Origin: Cyanobacteriota bacterium
Lineage (GTDB): Bacteria > Cyanobacteriota > Cyanobacteriia > Cyanobacteriales > Microcoleaceae
Direction of reading: 5' to 3'
Assembly (NCBI GenBank): GCA_025362325.1
Contig: JANYGO010000277.1
Span: 1-42,565 of the forward strand
Length of the DNA stretch: 42,565 bases
The notes below the pieces were generated by a model. That model was not told where the DNA came from. It saw only the letters and a list, made by a program, of their open reading frames with translations, and did not search any database. The stretch's first letter is position 1. The number at the start of each line of letters is the position of its first letter. Below, piece after piece: positions 31,928 through 40,555 of the stretch. Made by a program: the position numbers and the translations under genes.

Positions 31928-32578
31928 ATGTTATACTACTTACAGACGATCGCTATGACAGCTTCAGACCCCAAATCAGTACCGTCTAGTTTCTTCGATG
32001 AAACCTACCGAGGGAGTTCCGATCCTTGGGGATACACCTCCAGCTTTTACGAAATTAGTAAATTCCGAGCAACTATCAGAGCTTTACCAAAAGTCCAGTT
32101 CAAAAATGCTTTTGAAATCGGATGTGCGATCGGTGTACTCACGCAGAAGCTCGCCGAAAAGTGCGACAGACTGCTGTCAGTAGATTATTCAGAACTCGGA
32201 TTAGAAGAAGCGCGGAAACGCTGCGCAAATCTGCGAGAGGTGCGCTTCGAGCAAATGCAGATACCCCAGCAGTTCCCAACTGAGAAGTTTGATTTAATTT
32301 TATTCTCAGAAGTCGGCTATTATTTGACAAATGAAGACCTCCTGGAAACCAAGCAAAAAATTATTGACAGCTTACTTCCGGGAGGTTATCTTTTGATGGT
32401 TCACTATCGGTTACCCGTGGAAAGTTTTATATTGAACGGCGAGATTGTTCATGATACCTTTGTCCAGGAGTCTGCACAGTTTTTGAAACATCTTGGCGAT
32501 CCGCGAAAACGTTTTTTGATGCTAGATTTAGCTCGCCATCACAAACGCTATCGGATGGATTTGTTTCAGCGGTTGTAA
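31928..32578 (+). CDS. NodS-like SAM-dependent methyltransferase
   Basis: 216 residues. N-terminal SSFFDETYRGSSDPWGYTSSFYEISKF is the signature of NodS-type methyltransferases; the Rossmann motif FEIGCAIGVLTQKLAEKC gives SAM-binding motif I, LLSVDYSELGLEEARKRC motif II, EKFDLILFSEVGYYL motif IV. Substrate unknown; relatives modify amino sugars or small molecules. The ATG at 31928 is kept; an ATG at 31955 would remove nine residues. Confidence 0.88.
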   Translation: MLYYLQTIAMTASDPKSVPSSFFDETYRGSSDPWGYTSSFYEISKFRATIRALPKVQFKNAFEIGCAIGVLTQKLAEKCDRLLSVDYSELGLEEARKRCANLREVRFEQMQIPQQFPTEKFDLILFSEVGYYLTNEDLLETKQKIIDSLLPGGYLLMVHYRLPVESFILNGEIVHDTFVQESAQFLKHLGDPRKRFLMLDLARHHKRYRMDLFQRL

Positions 32579-32693
32579 AGGATGGCAGATAATTTTTAAG
32601 AGGTGCATCTACTATTAGTTCTGGTCGCATTTGATTCGCATTCCTTCATCTGTCAGTCAGATAGAGTCCGCGTCGATAACTCTAATTTATTTG

Positions 32694-32745
32694 GCAGTAA
32701 GGACTTCAGTTATCTTAAAATTTTGAGGACTAAAGTCCTGACTGC
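32694..32745. repeat. Two AGGACTNNAGTCCT palindromes
   Basis: A degraded AGTAAGGACTTCAGTTATCTT copy and an intact GAGGACTAAAGTCCTGACTGC copy in the spacer between the methyltransferase and the SDR gene. Confidence 0.75.
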
Positions 32746-32785
32746 AAACTCTTTTTTTAGCGGCAACTATTTCAGTTGAGATTGA

Positions 32786-33613
32786 TTAAAACTCCCTGAT
32801 TTCAGGATGGATAAATTGATAACCAGCCGCCTTAATTTTTTGATTGGACACTCTAGCATTATAAGGCCGCACGCTGGTAACAGATTTATCCCAAATAGCT
32901 GGCGGCAGATTGTGACGTTCAAAAATGCGATCGAGTAATTCGCGACTAGACAGCGATACATCCCCGACTAAATTGTAAATCCCCTGCAATCGATTGTCCA
33001 ATGCAAAGGTCAATCCGCCAACAATATCATCCCGATGCACCCAATTTGTCGCATCTTCCCCCGCACCGGGACGAGTGCTCCCAGCCCAGCCTCCAAAGAT
33101 TTTAACTAATTCTCGCCCAGGCCCGTAAATGCCACCCAAACGCAGAATGCAAACTTGCAGGTTTGGACTCGATGCTGCTAATAAAACACGTTCGGTTTCG
33201 GCGAGAATTTCACCGTTGGGATTGGCTGGCGCGACGGGCGAATCTTCATTTACCAGTTTACCTTGACAGTCGCCATACACAGAATAAGTACCCGTATAAA
33301 TCACCTGCTTGACTGTCGGTATTTGCTGTAAAACTGATACCAAAGTTGTCGCAGTCTCTAAGTAACTTTCCCGATAAGCTTGAGGATTTGGAGCACCGAC
33401 GCACAGCATAACAGCATCTTGGTCTTGCAGTAAACTGCCGATCGCCCCTGCATCATTTCCCTGGAGCACAACCACCCGCTGGGCGACACCCTCCAATTCA
33501 CTAACTCGGCTCGCCGTCGTAGTTGTCGCCGTCACGGTACAATCAGATTTACCGCCTAAATGTCGGGCTGTCGCAGTACCCACATAGCCGCAGCCGACGA
33601 TCGCAACTTTCAT
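32786..33613 (-). CDS. NAD-dependent epimerase / SDR (YeeZ-like)
   Basis: 275 residues from the ATG at 33611-33613 (MKVAIVGCGYVG). An extended SDR with the dinucleotide motif GCGYVGTA, the active-site region TGTYSVYGDCQGKLVNEDSPVAP with Y-x3 spacing not followed by K (YGDCQGK), and the LRLGGIYGPGRELVKIF block. This group carries atypical active sites and unknown substrates; many are annotated NAD(P)-binding or epimerase. Likely cytoplasmic. Confidence 0.88.
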   Translation of the reverse strand: MKVAIVGCGYVGTATARHLGGKSDCTVTATTTTASRVSELEGVAQRVVVLQGNDAGAIGSLLQDQDAVMLCVGAPNPQAYRESYLETATTLVSVLQQIPTVKQVIYTGTYSVYGDCQGKLVNEDSPVAPANPNGEILAETERVLLAASSPNLQVCILRLGGIYGPGRELVKIFGGWAGSTRPGAGEDATNWVHRDDIVGGLTFALDNRLQGIYNLVGDVSLSSRELLDRIFERHNLPPAIWDKSVTSVRPYNARVSNQKIKAAGYQFIHPEIREF

Positions 33614-33726
33614 AAAAAAAATCTCCATTTTGTCATACCCTCTAAGATTATTGCCGATTTTTGCGATCGATTCGAGGTGAGTTTTGTGTTATGCTCTAGA
33701 GCATCGTGATCGATCCCAGTTGCATC

Positions 33727-34581
33727 ATGTCCGAAAAAGATATTTTTGCCACATCCTCAGAAACCGAACTTTTAGCTTTTTATGGAGCTTTATTTGCGAT
33801 CGCAGCCGCCGACGGTTCCATTGATATTGACGAACTAAATTTGCTGTTTAAAACCATAAATTTAGACAAGTTTTCTGATGCAGCCAAGAGTCAAATTCAA
33901 TCATACACAGCGACACCGCCATCACTCAGTGACTGTTTGCAAACACTGGGCCAATCAGCCGAACCGCTGCGTTTGGGAGTCATGTATTTTTTGCTCAGCA
34001 TTGCTTGGGCAAATAAAACACTGCATCCCGGAGAAAGCGAGGCGATTCAATCGGGCAAAAAACTGCTGGCGGTTTCCGATTTGCAAATCCAAGCCATGCA
34101 GGAATCCATCGCAAATATCAAACAAATACGGGAAGCTGAACAAAATAAAGATCAGGCTTCAGCATCCTTTAATGCTGGTGTTTCGCAACTCAAAAATAAT
34201 GGTATTTCTCTCGATTTGATCGGGTTCCAAAAAACCACCACTAACGCCAGTAATCCGCAAATAGACTACTCTGATGAAACTTTTTGGGCTAAACTTAAAA
34301 AGTTTGCTTTAACCGCTGGTAGAGAAGTAGTTGAAAAAGCTTTGACGCTTTATTACACCGCTCAAAATCCTAACGTGCCGGGTTGGGCTAAAACGGTTGT
34401 TGTGGGAGCTTTGACCTATTTTATCTCTCCTATCGATGCCATTCCCGATGTATTAGTCGGCATCGGATTTACCGACGATTTGGGAGTATTGCTGGCGGCG
34501 ATGGCTACGGTTTCAGTCTATATTAATGCTGAAACTAAAGCACAAGCGCAGCACAAAATGAAAGATTGGTTTGGTAAATAA
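33727..34581 (+). CDS. TerB-like N-terminal domain plus DUF1232
   Basis: 284 residues from the ATG at 33727; an in-frame GTG at 33706 is less likely. The N-terminal 140 residues form a helical TerB-like domain (LLAFYGALFAIAAADGSIDIDELNLLF, AWANKTLHPGESEAI), a type linked to tellurite/stress functions. The C-terminal YkvA-type DUF1232 has the short paired helices NVPGWAKTVVVGALTYFISPIDAIPDVLVGIGFTDDLGVLLAAMATV, with the diagnostic SPIDAIPD...G..DD. The combination suggests a membrane-associated stress protein, unproven. Confidence 0.9.
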   Translation: MSEKDIFATSSETELLAFYGALFAIAAADGSIDIDELNLLFKTINLDKFSDAAKSQIQSYTATPPSLSDCLQTLGQSAEPLRLGVMYFLLSIAWANKTLHPGESEAIQSGKKLLAVSDLQIQAMQESIANIKQIREAEQNKDQASASFNAGVSQLKNNGISLDLIGFQKTTTNASNPQIDYSDETFWAKLKKFALTAGREVVEKALTLYYTAQNPNVPGWAKTVVVGALTYFISPIDAIPDVLVGIGFTDDLGVLLAAMATVSVYINAETKAQAQHKMKDWFGK

Positions 34582-34615
34582 GATTATGTGCGGTTAATTA
34601 CCCACCATCTAATAG

Positions 34616-34846
34616 GTTTGATCGTTCGGACTTTAGTCCTAATTTAATTAAAATTCAAGAGAGGACTGAAGTCCTAACAGGTTTGTAGGAAGGACTTTAG
34701 TCCAGATTAGCTGAAAAATTAAGAAAGGACTGAAGTCCTCACTACGAACCTTTAAGAAGGACTGAAGTCCTCACTACGAACCTTTAAGAAGGACTGAAGT
34801 CCTCACTACGAACCTTTAAGAAGGACTGAAGTCCGAACGATCAAAC
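34616..34846. repeat. 231 bp composite element with 24 bp terminal inverted repeats
   Basis: The outer ends (34616-34639 and 34823-34846, starting GTTTGATCGTTC and ending GAACGATCAAAC) are inverted repeats with one mismatch, each ending in a GGACTNNAGTCC palindrome. Inside are further palindromes and a perfect tandem of three 32 bp units (34725-34756, 34757-34788, 34789-34820). No reading frame inside; a MITE-like or REP-like element. Confidence 0.9.
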
Positions 34847-34863
34847 TTGATGAGTCTGGATTC

Positions 34864-35178
34864 TCAGTCTTTAAGCGGCTTGCCTTCTCGATTGACAACA
34901 CGGCTTTCACCATCTTTCGCCGTGACATTTTCATAAACCCCTTCATCCCGCTTAACGTACTTGGTGAAACCAGAATTTTTGTAATCGGTGTCGGATGTTG
35001 GCTTCATCAACCTCGGAGCGCTCAGCAAACGGCGTACCGGAGCATCTGCGGGAGTGTCCCCAGGTTCGCACTTAGCCAACTCGCACAGTTGACCCCAAGT
35101 CGAAACTTCCAGGTTCATGCTGTGCGAAACTTCTAGCTGCTGGTTGTTGCTGGAACAAAAATAATCGTATAAAGGCAT
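34864..35178 (-). CDS. FmdB/zinc-ribbon-like protein with missing cysteines
   Basis: 104 residues from the ATG at 35176-35178 (MPLYDYFCSSNN). The start MPLYDY.C and the later RRLLSAP match FmdB-type small zinc ribbons, but the first knuckle is CxxN (C8...N11) instead of CxxC, and the second pair is C..AKCEP, so a normal four-Cys site is not made. The tail YKNSGFTKYVKRDEGVYENVTAKDGE is extra. Might have lost metal binding. Unknown function. Confidence 0.7.
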   Translation of the reverse strand: MPLYDYFCSSNNQQLEVSHSMNLEVSTWGQLCELAKCEPGDTPADAPVRRLLSAPRLMKPTSDTDYKNSGFTKYVKRDEGVYENVTAKDGESRVVNREGKPLKD

Positions 35179-35539
35179 ACTAAGAATCTCGTTTGCAACT
35201 ACTAAAATTACTAATTGCACAGTTGTTGAGAGTATTATAGCTCAAGATTGCTAACAATTCCAGCCAAAAAAGCAAAGTTTACTATTTTTAACGGTTGTGA
35301 AAACAAGAAATTAGCTATATTATTAACCCAGTGCAGTTGCTGCCGGATGCGATCGAGACTAAGCCCAAAAGTACGCTACCCTGACATCTTCTCACTCGAT
35401 CGCGCGATCGGCGGCCCGCAAATGCCCGCAAGACTTCCGTGAATGCCGTCAAAGGATTTATCGTCAATTTCAGACTGCACCCAAATCACAGATTCTAGGT
35501 TTCAAGTTTATTCATCTACTCACCAGCGAGGATTTACCG
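35179..35539. other. Spacer without a supported gene
   Basis: It holds upstream sequence for both divergent neighbours and several HIP1-type GCGATCG words near 35350-35410. An open frame at 35248 has no ribosome site and no protein-like composition, and is rejected. Confidence 0.55.
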
Positions 35540-36121
35540 ATGAGCGATTTCAAAGTTACGCCAGAAGTAGAGCTGAACACAGCTCAAATGTTGGAGCGAT
35601 ACCAACTGCAAGATGAGACAATTCTGCGGCGTTGGGCAAAACTGCACGCCATCAACAGCACTCGCGGTTTCTTCTATCCCACTGAAGTAGATTTGATGGA
35701 TCATGCTCACCATCACCTTTACAATTTGGGAATGAGCATTGCTGAATACCAAAGTCTTTTAGACCGGCGCCGCAGCAATTCCCAGACATCAGGCGACCAA
35801 AATAAAACAGTAGCAAGTCAAGTTGCTGACGAAGCATACGATGCTATAGAAACGCTAACAGAACAGTATTCGGAAGCTGTAGATTTAATGGGAGAACGTA
35901 TAGCAGACCATTTCATCGACGAACTAGATTTATCTGTGATGCGACACCTTTCTCAAAAAGTGAAAGACCGTCGCACACTCAACGGTCAAACTAAAAAACC
36001 CAACCGTTTTCTCCAAGTGATTAAAGCCGTGTTGCAACCGAGCAGCGAAAATACGCTTTTAGTTCCCAGAAAAGATGATGACCCTAGCTTAGAATTAGAA
36101 CACCATCACCGACTCGGATAG
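35540..36121 (+). CDS. Unrecognised 193-residue helical protein
   Basis: Not recognised. The first 85 residues (LNTAQMLERYQLQDETILRRWAKLHAINSTRGFFYPTEVDLMDHAHHHLYNLGMSIAEYQSLL) look like a MerR-like DNA-reading helix pair with a wing, a reading supported only by the shape. Then comes a linker, a helix-rich part (VADEAYDAIETLTEQYSEAVDLMGERIADHF) and a basic, Pro-containing tail. Possibly a cyanobacterial DNA-binding or regulatory protein. Confidence 0.65.
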   Translation: MSDFKVTPEVELNTAQMLERYQLQDETILRRWAKLHAINSTRGFFYPTEVDLMDHAHHHLYNLGMSIAEYQSLLDRRRSNSQTSGDQNKTVASQVADEAYDAIETLTEQYSEAVDLMGERIADHFIDELDLSVMRHLSQKVKDRRTLNGQTKKPNRFLQVIKAVLQPSSENTLLVPRKDDDPSLELEHHHRLG

Positions 36122-36533
36122 TCAGCTTCGTGACCAGACGGAGATAATTTCGATCGCATTTAGTGAGAGCTCTCACCGCAACCCTCCCCCGGTCAAGGGG
36201 AGGGAGCAAGAGCGGTATTTTTTTATATTTGGCAGGGGAACTCAACAGAATAAATAGATATAGCAGTTGACAGTTGACAGTGGACAGTTGACAGCTTGCA
36301 TAACGGCAATCAAACCATTGATGCAGTACGGATATCGGCTCTATTCATGAAGTTATTTATGTCCTCACCGATGTGGCGGTTGCTATATTTTCCAGAATTG
36401 TAAATTACTTTTCAACAGTTGAGTTTAGCTACTCAACCTCACCTAAATATAACTAGAGACAGATTGCGCGATCGCCCAAATCCGAGATAATATCTGCTTA
36501 ATCGCACCAGTCAACCTCGCGCAAGGTAGGGAA
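36122..36533. other. Spacer with a CAGTTGA heptamer array
   Basis: Four CAGTTGA/CAGTGGA units (36264-36291), a GGGGAGGG-containing dispersed stretch (about 36190) and a HIP1 site at 36469. No gene seen. Confidence 0.65.
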
Positions 36534-37007
36534 ATGATTAAATCCTGGATGGTAATTGGAGGTGTCGCCTTTGTAGTAGCACTCGCAGCTAACTTGCTCT
36601 CGCCCAGCGACATTAAATGGTTCAACCGCTTGCAGCGTCCGAGATGGCTAGTATTTGAAAAAGCAATTCCCATAATTTGGACAGTAATTTTTATTTGTGC
36701 AGCTTGGTCAGCAGTGATTGTTTGGGAAAAAGAACCGGGCACTCAGGAAACTTGGCTGAGAATGGGTTTGTACCTGCTGTTAGAAATAGTAACTATATCT
36801 TACACCTCGGTGATGTGCAAACTTAAGAGTCTAAAAGTCGGCACAATTATCGGCGGAACAGGCGCTATTTTAAGCGTGCTGCTAGCTTTAAGCGTCTTGC
36901 AAGTTTCGCAGCCTGCGGCCATGTTATTGCTGCCTTACATACTCTGGAGTCCGATCGGCACTTACACCACTTGGGCGATGATGCACCTAAATCCGGCGGA
37001 TGTTTAA
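36534..37007 (+). CDS. TspO/MBR-family membrane protein
   Basis: 157 residues, five membrane helices. It fits the tryptophan-rich sensory protein (TspO/MBR) pattern: WFNRLQRPRWLVFEKAIPIIWTVIFICAAWSAVIVWEK, then a helix pair, SYTSVMCKLKSL, and the closing LLPYILWSPIGTYTTWAMMHLNP. Family members bind porphyrins or act as outer-membrane sensors in bacteria. Family-typical length. Confidence 0.85.
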   Translation: MIKSWMVIGGVAFVVALAANLLSPSDIKWFNRLQRPRWLVFEKAIPIIWTVIFICAAWSAVIVWEKEPGTQETWLRMGLYLLLEIVTISYTSVMCKLKSLKVGTIIGGTGAILSVLLALSVLQVSQPAAMLLLPYILWSPIGTYTTWAMMHLNPADV

Positions 37008-37338
37008 TTGAGCTAAAAATAAAGGGTAATTAATCATCGGGAAAAAAGCTCAGATAGCGATTGAAACTGCCCGGTATTCCTGATATTTCTTCCTTCGCGT
37101 TTTTAGCGTCTAAGCACTTCGCGCAGGCTACGCCAACGCGGTTCATTAAATAGATATTTCCTGACTATAATCGTGTCGTGAGAATTGGTTTATTTAATCC
37201 GTTTCCACCGTAACAAAAGGATTGGTGAACCCGCCTACAGATTGATTGAGAATGATGCTCGATCTGAATTAAAACTCAAATCAAGCACCTGTGCGAGCGG
37301 GTTTAAACCTCCATCCCGTGTCCGGCAAGCCAGTTAAC
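37008..37338. other. Spacer with repeat fragments
   Basis: Contains a GGTGAACCCGCCTACAG piece (37223-37239) related to the 25741 hairpin family, and a GCGCAGGCTACGCCAACGCG palindromic word (37121-37140). No gene is seen. Confidence 0.55.
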
Positions 37339-39402
37339 CTAGCGGCTCGAAGGCCTGCTCGGAGGCTCAGTTTCCGGGGGAACAGGAGGGGGAGACTCAG
37401 CAGCCGGAGGATTCAGCGACTGCTCCCAAATTTGGATTTGCGATCGAGCTTGCTCAAAAGCCCGATTGCCCGAGGGAATTTTCTTCAAAGTCGCGATCGC
37501 CCCAGCCAGATCCGACGACGACTGTTCCACACCCATCGCCAAAATTCGCTGGCTCCACTCCTCAATCGCCTCGCTCGCCTGCCAGCGGAGCGAACTCGAA
37601 TCGGGTACTTGACTTGCCAGGGAAATTGCCGTTTCCAAAGCGTCAGCAGTCCCGGCTCGGGCCGCCTGACGAGCGCTTTGCAAACCTTGTTCGCCCTGAA
37701 ATTGAGCCTCCCAAGTCCGAATGTTCGATCGAGCTTCCTCATACAGCACCCTTCCCGATCGAATCCGGCGCGCCATCTCAATCGCCTCCGCCAAATTACC
37801 CCTAGCCGCTAGCTGCTGAGCTCTTTCCAAAAACGGCTGGTCTTGAAGCCGCTGTCTCCTCTCGATCCAAGCTTGAATTTTGCCCTGAGCTTCCCCGTAC
37901 AGCGCCCTACCTTGAGCGATCCGAGACGCTTGAGCAACGGCGGCCTCCAGAGAATTCGGATCGCCCGTACTCGCCAAATCGTTAGCTCTTTGCAGGTAGG
38001 GACTATCTTCCAGCAGCTCGATTTGACGGCTCAAGCGACCAATTTGACTGCGAGCTTCCTCTGAGCGGGGATTTGATTGGGGGACTGTTTGCAATTGGGC
38101 GATCGCAGCCCTCAAATCCTTAACTCCTCCCGGCGCCGCCATCCTGCTTGCCAAATCCAAAACTTTGACATCAGCGATTTCTTGCTGCCAGCGGCCGACT
38201 AAATCTTGAGCTTGTTTGTACAGAGGGCGACCGGAATTCAACTTTTGAGCAATCTCGACCGCCTTTGACAAACCTTCAACAGAGCCAGTCAAAGCCTGAG
38301 CAGTAGCCGCCGCCAACTCGTTAAAATCTTGAACTTGTTCCTTGAGATTTGCCGCCTCCGGAATCTTGTTAGCGATCGCGATCGCCTGCTGCCAATCCCC
38401 TGCCTGCAAGCGTTTTTGGGCGATACCCATAATTTTTTTGCTAAATTCCGCGATCGCCTTGTTGGCAGCTTGATACAAATAACTGTTTTGACCAATTCCC
38501 TGAGCTAGTTTAATCCCCGTCACTAGATTATCCAGCCCTCCCTCCGAGGCTTTATTCCGGGCTTTTACCAACTTATTGCCCTCAGCCTTGGTCGCCTGAA
38601 TTACCTTAGTCAATTCCTCGTACTTAGTCGATTCCCAGAAAGTATTTCCCGAATCCAACAATAGAGTTGCTTGGCGGAAAGCCAGCGCCCACTCTTCCTG
38701 ACGCAAGTGGTCTTCGGCCGTGCGGTAAAGTTTCTCTGCATCGTTCCATGTAGACTGCCACTTTTCAATCTGCTTTGCCACAGTCGGGTAAGCGGGAACG
38801 TCTTGAGGAACCTTGCGGGCGATCGCAATTGCCTCTTGGAGCTTTCCTTCTTGGAAGCTAGCATTTCCCAACCTGAGAATATCCTGCGACCATGCCTCGA
38901 TTTGCCCGTTAATTCTCGGTCGCAGCGGGTGGTCTGGTGGCAAAGCATTCACTAATTCGATAGCTGCCAGCAAATCATCCGCCGTCCGCTTGCTAGCGGC
39001 TTCCTGAGCGCAAAAAAAGCGATCGTTAGCAGAAGCCGTCGGCCAAAAAATCTTCGAGCAATTCGACTCCGAGGTCAGGTTGAGCAAAGACGAAATTGCC
39101 ACAAAACCCATACCAACCAACAGCATCAAACTCACCGCCAGCCAAAACTGCCACTTATTCGACCAGCTCCGCCACAGCGGATTGCGTTCCCCCGGTGGCT
39201 GCAAGTTTTCCCCAGACTCTTTTGACGACTGTTCCAGATGCCCTCCCGGCAGTTTTCCCGAAGTAACTAATTCTCGGAGTTCTCTAAGTCGCTCAGCGCG
39301 GTTTTTCCTGGCGGGAAGTGGCACTAGCGATGAAATATCCTTTGTTTGCTCCAAGGATTCTGATGCAGACCAACGGCCTGGTGTTTTGCGATCTTGACTC
39401 AT
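37339..39402 (-). CDS. Membrane-anchored helical-repeat protein, 687 residues
   Basis: A long cyanobacterial protein, not recognised by a function. Residues 1-84 are charged and cytoplasmic (ARKNRAERLRELRELVTSG), 85-108 form a single membrane helix (FWLAVSLMLLVGMGFVAISSLL), and 110-660 consist of about ten imperfect 60-residue helical-hairpin repeats with AIA.A..(I/V)P and ...Q(I/A).(K/R)W motifs (for example EAIAIARKVPQDVPAYPTVAKQIEKW). The last 25 residues are Pro/Glu-rich. Likely faces the periplasm and serves as a binding scaffold. Related proteins are often named chromosome segregation ATPase without any ATPase motif; none is seen here. Confidence 0.8.
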   Translation of the reverse strand: MSQDRKTPGRWSASESLEQTKDISSLVPLPARKNRAERLRELRELVTSGKLPGGHLEQSSKESGENLQPPGERNPLWRSWSNKWQFWLAVSLMLLVGMGFVAISSLLNLTSESNCSKIFWPTASANDRFFCAQEAASKRTADDLLAAIELVNALPPDHPLRPRINGQIEAWSQDILRLGNASFQEGKLQEAIAIARKVPQDVPAYPTVAKQIEKWQSTWNDAEKLYRTAEDHLRQEEWALAFRQATLLLDSGNTFWESTKYEELTKVIQATKAEGNKLVKARNKASEGGLDNLVTGIKLAQGIGQNSYLYQAANKAIAEFSKKIMGIAQKRLQAGDWQQAIAIANKIPEAANLKEQVQDFNELAAATAQALTGSVEGLSKAVEIAQKLNSGRPLYKQAQDLVGRWQQEIADVKVLDLASRMAAPGGVKDLRAAIAQLQTVPQSNPRSEEARSQIGRLSRQIELLEDSPYLQRANDLASTGDPNSLEAAVAQASRIAQGRALYGEAQGKIQAWIERRQRLQDQPFLERAQQLAARGNLAEAIEMARRIRSGRVLYEEARSNIRTWEAQFQGEQGLQSARQAARAGTADALETAISLASQVPDSSSLRWQASEAIEEWSQRILAMGVEQSSSDLAGAIATLKKIPSGNRAFEQARSQIQIWEQSLNPPAAESPPPVPPETEPPSRPSSR

Positions 39403-39577
39403 ATACTGCTTACCACCAACAACAACCAGCCAGTCTTAGTTATTTCCCAACTGCGATCGCTGCTATTAACTGCTCTATAGAATAAATTCATCACTTTTAG
39501 TTGCTCCTGCAGGCGACAGACTGCCGATCGCAAGTATCGCCTCATCGCAAAATTTTAAATTTTGTGATTAGGTAATT

Positions 39578-39652
39578 GATAATGTGTAATTGGCAATTGG
39601 TCAAGGCCTCGATCCTCAACTCGCACTCCAGGATCGCCAATTACACATTATC
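39578..39652. repeat. Perfect 17 bp inverted repeat beyond hslO
   Basis: GATAATGTGTAATTGGC (39578-39594) and GCCAATTACACATTATC (39636-39652), with an inner GATCCT/AGGATC pair, form a long cruciform-capable hairpin directly after the hslO stop. No T-run follows; might stabilise the message or be a mobile remnant. Confidence 0.8.
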
Positions 39653-39655
39653 CTC

Positions 39656-40555
39656 TCAAGAACCCGAGTTCGATCGCAAATCGCCGATCAGTTCCGCAAG
39701 TTCGTCGCTGTTAGCTTTGTAAACCTCGTTGCAGAAATGGCACGTAGCCTCAGCCCCGCCATCTTTTTCGATCATGTCTTGGAGTTCCGCTTCGCCCAAC
39801 ATTTTCAGAGCTCCCAAAACTCGATCGAACGAACAGCCGCAGTGAAAGCGCACCATCTGAGTTTCCGGGAAAATTTCCAGGCCCATATCACCCAGTAACT
39901 CTTCCAGAATCTGATGCAGCGTTTTGCCCGAGCGCAACAGCGGCGTAAAGCCCGACAGTGCAGCCACCCTAGATTCTAGAGTTTGCACCAGTTGTTCATC
40001 CGTTGCCGCCTTCGGCAGCACCTGCAACAGCACACCCCCAGAAGCTTGCACCCCGTCAGCACCCACAAACACCCCCAAAACTAGAGCCGAAGGCGTCTGC
40101 TCCGAGGTTGCCAAATAGTGAGTCAGATCGTCGCCAATTTCGCCGGAAACCAATTCTACCGTACTTGAGTAAGGGAATCCGTATCCAACGTCCCGCACCA
40201 CGTACAAATAGCCGTCACCGATGGCTCCGCCGACATCAAGTTTGCCTTTAGCATTGGGCGGCAATTCCACGCCTGGATTGTCCACATAACCTCGAACCGT
40301 GCCGTCAAGTCCCGCATCAACCAGAAGTCCGCCTAGGGGCCCGTCTCCTTTGATGCGAATATTGACTCTCGATTCCGGCCGCTTCATACTGGATGCGAGT
40401 AACAGCCCCGCTGACATCGTGCGGCCCAGGGCGGCTGTAGCGACGTAGGAGAGCTGATGTCGCTGTCTTGCTTCTTCGGCGAGGCGAGTGGTAATGACGG
40501 CTACAGCGCGAATTCCGCCGTCTGCCGCTGTAGCGCGAATTAATTGATCGGCCAT
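39656..40555 (-). CDS. hslO: Redox-regulated chaperone Hsp33
   Basis: 299 residues. A holdase chaperone switched on by oxidation. C-terminal zinc site C239-x-C241 (FHCGCS) and C272-xx-C275 (CHFC), matching CXC...CXXC; oxidation releases zinc and opens the binding surface. The N-terminal core has the family's LIRATAADGGIRAVAVITTRLAEEARQRH, GRTMSAGLLLASSMKRPESRVNIRIKGDGPLGGLLVDA and NPGVELPPNAKGKLDVGGAIG. Standard length. Single gene. Confidence 0.97.
   Translation of the reverse strand: MADQLIRATAADGGIRAVAVITTRLAEEARQRHQLSYVATAALGRTMSAGLLLASSMKRPESRVNIRIKGDGPLGGLLVDAGLDGTVRGYVDNPGVELPPNAKGKLDVGGAIGDGYLYVVRDVGYGFPYSSTVELVSGEIGDDLTHYLATSEQTPSALVLGVFVGADGVQASGGVLLQVLPKAATDEQLVQTLESRVAALSGFTPLLRSGKTLHQILEELLGDMGLEIFPETQMVRFHCGCSFDRVLGALKMLGEAELQDMIEKDGGAEATCHFCNEVYKANSDELAELIGDLRSNSGS

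Noticed and set aside
34725..34834. CRISPR-like array
   Set aside because: The 32 bp units are back-to-back tandem copies with no unique spacers, contain a dispersed palindrome, and no cas genes are present.
35248..35442. Open frame of 64 codons
   Set aside because: No ribosome site and no protein-like pattern; it is packed with HIP1-type sites and lies in a promoter spacer.
36443..36742. Open frame antisense to the TspO gene start
   Set aside because: It is a shadow of the supported TspO/MBR gene and lacks any protein features.
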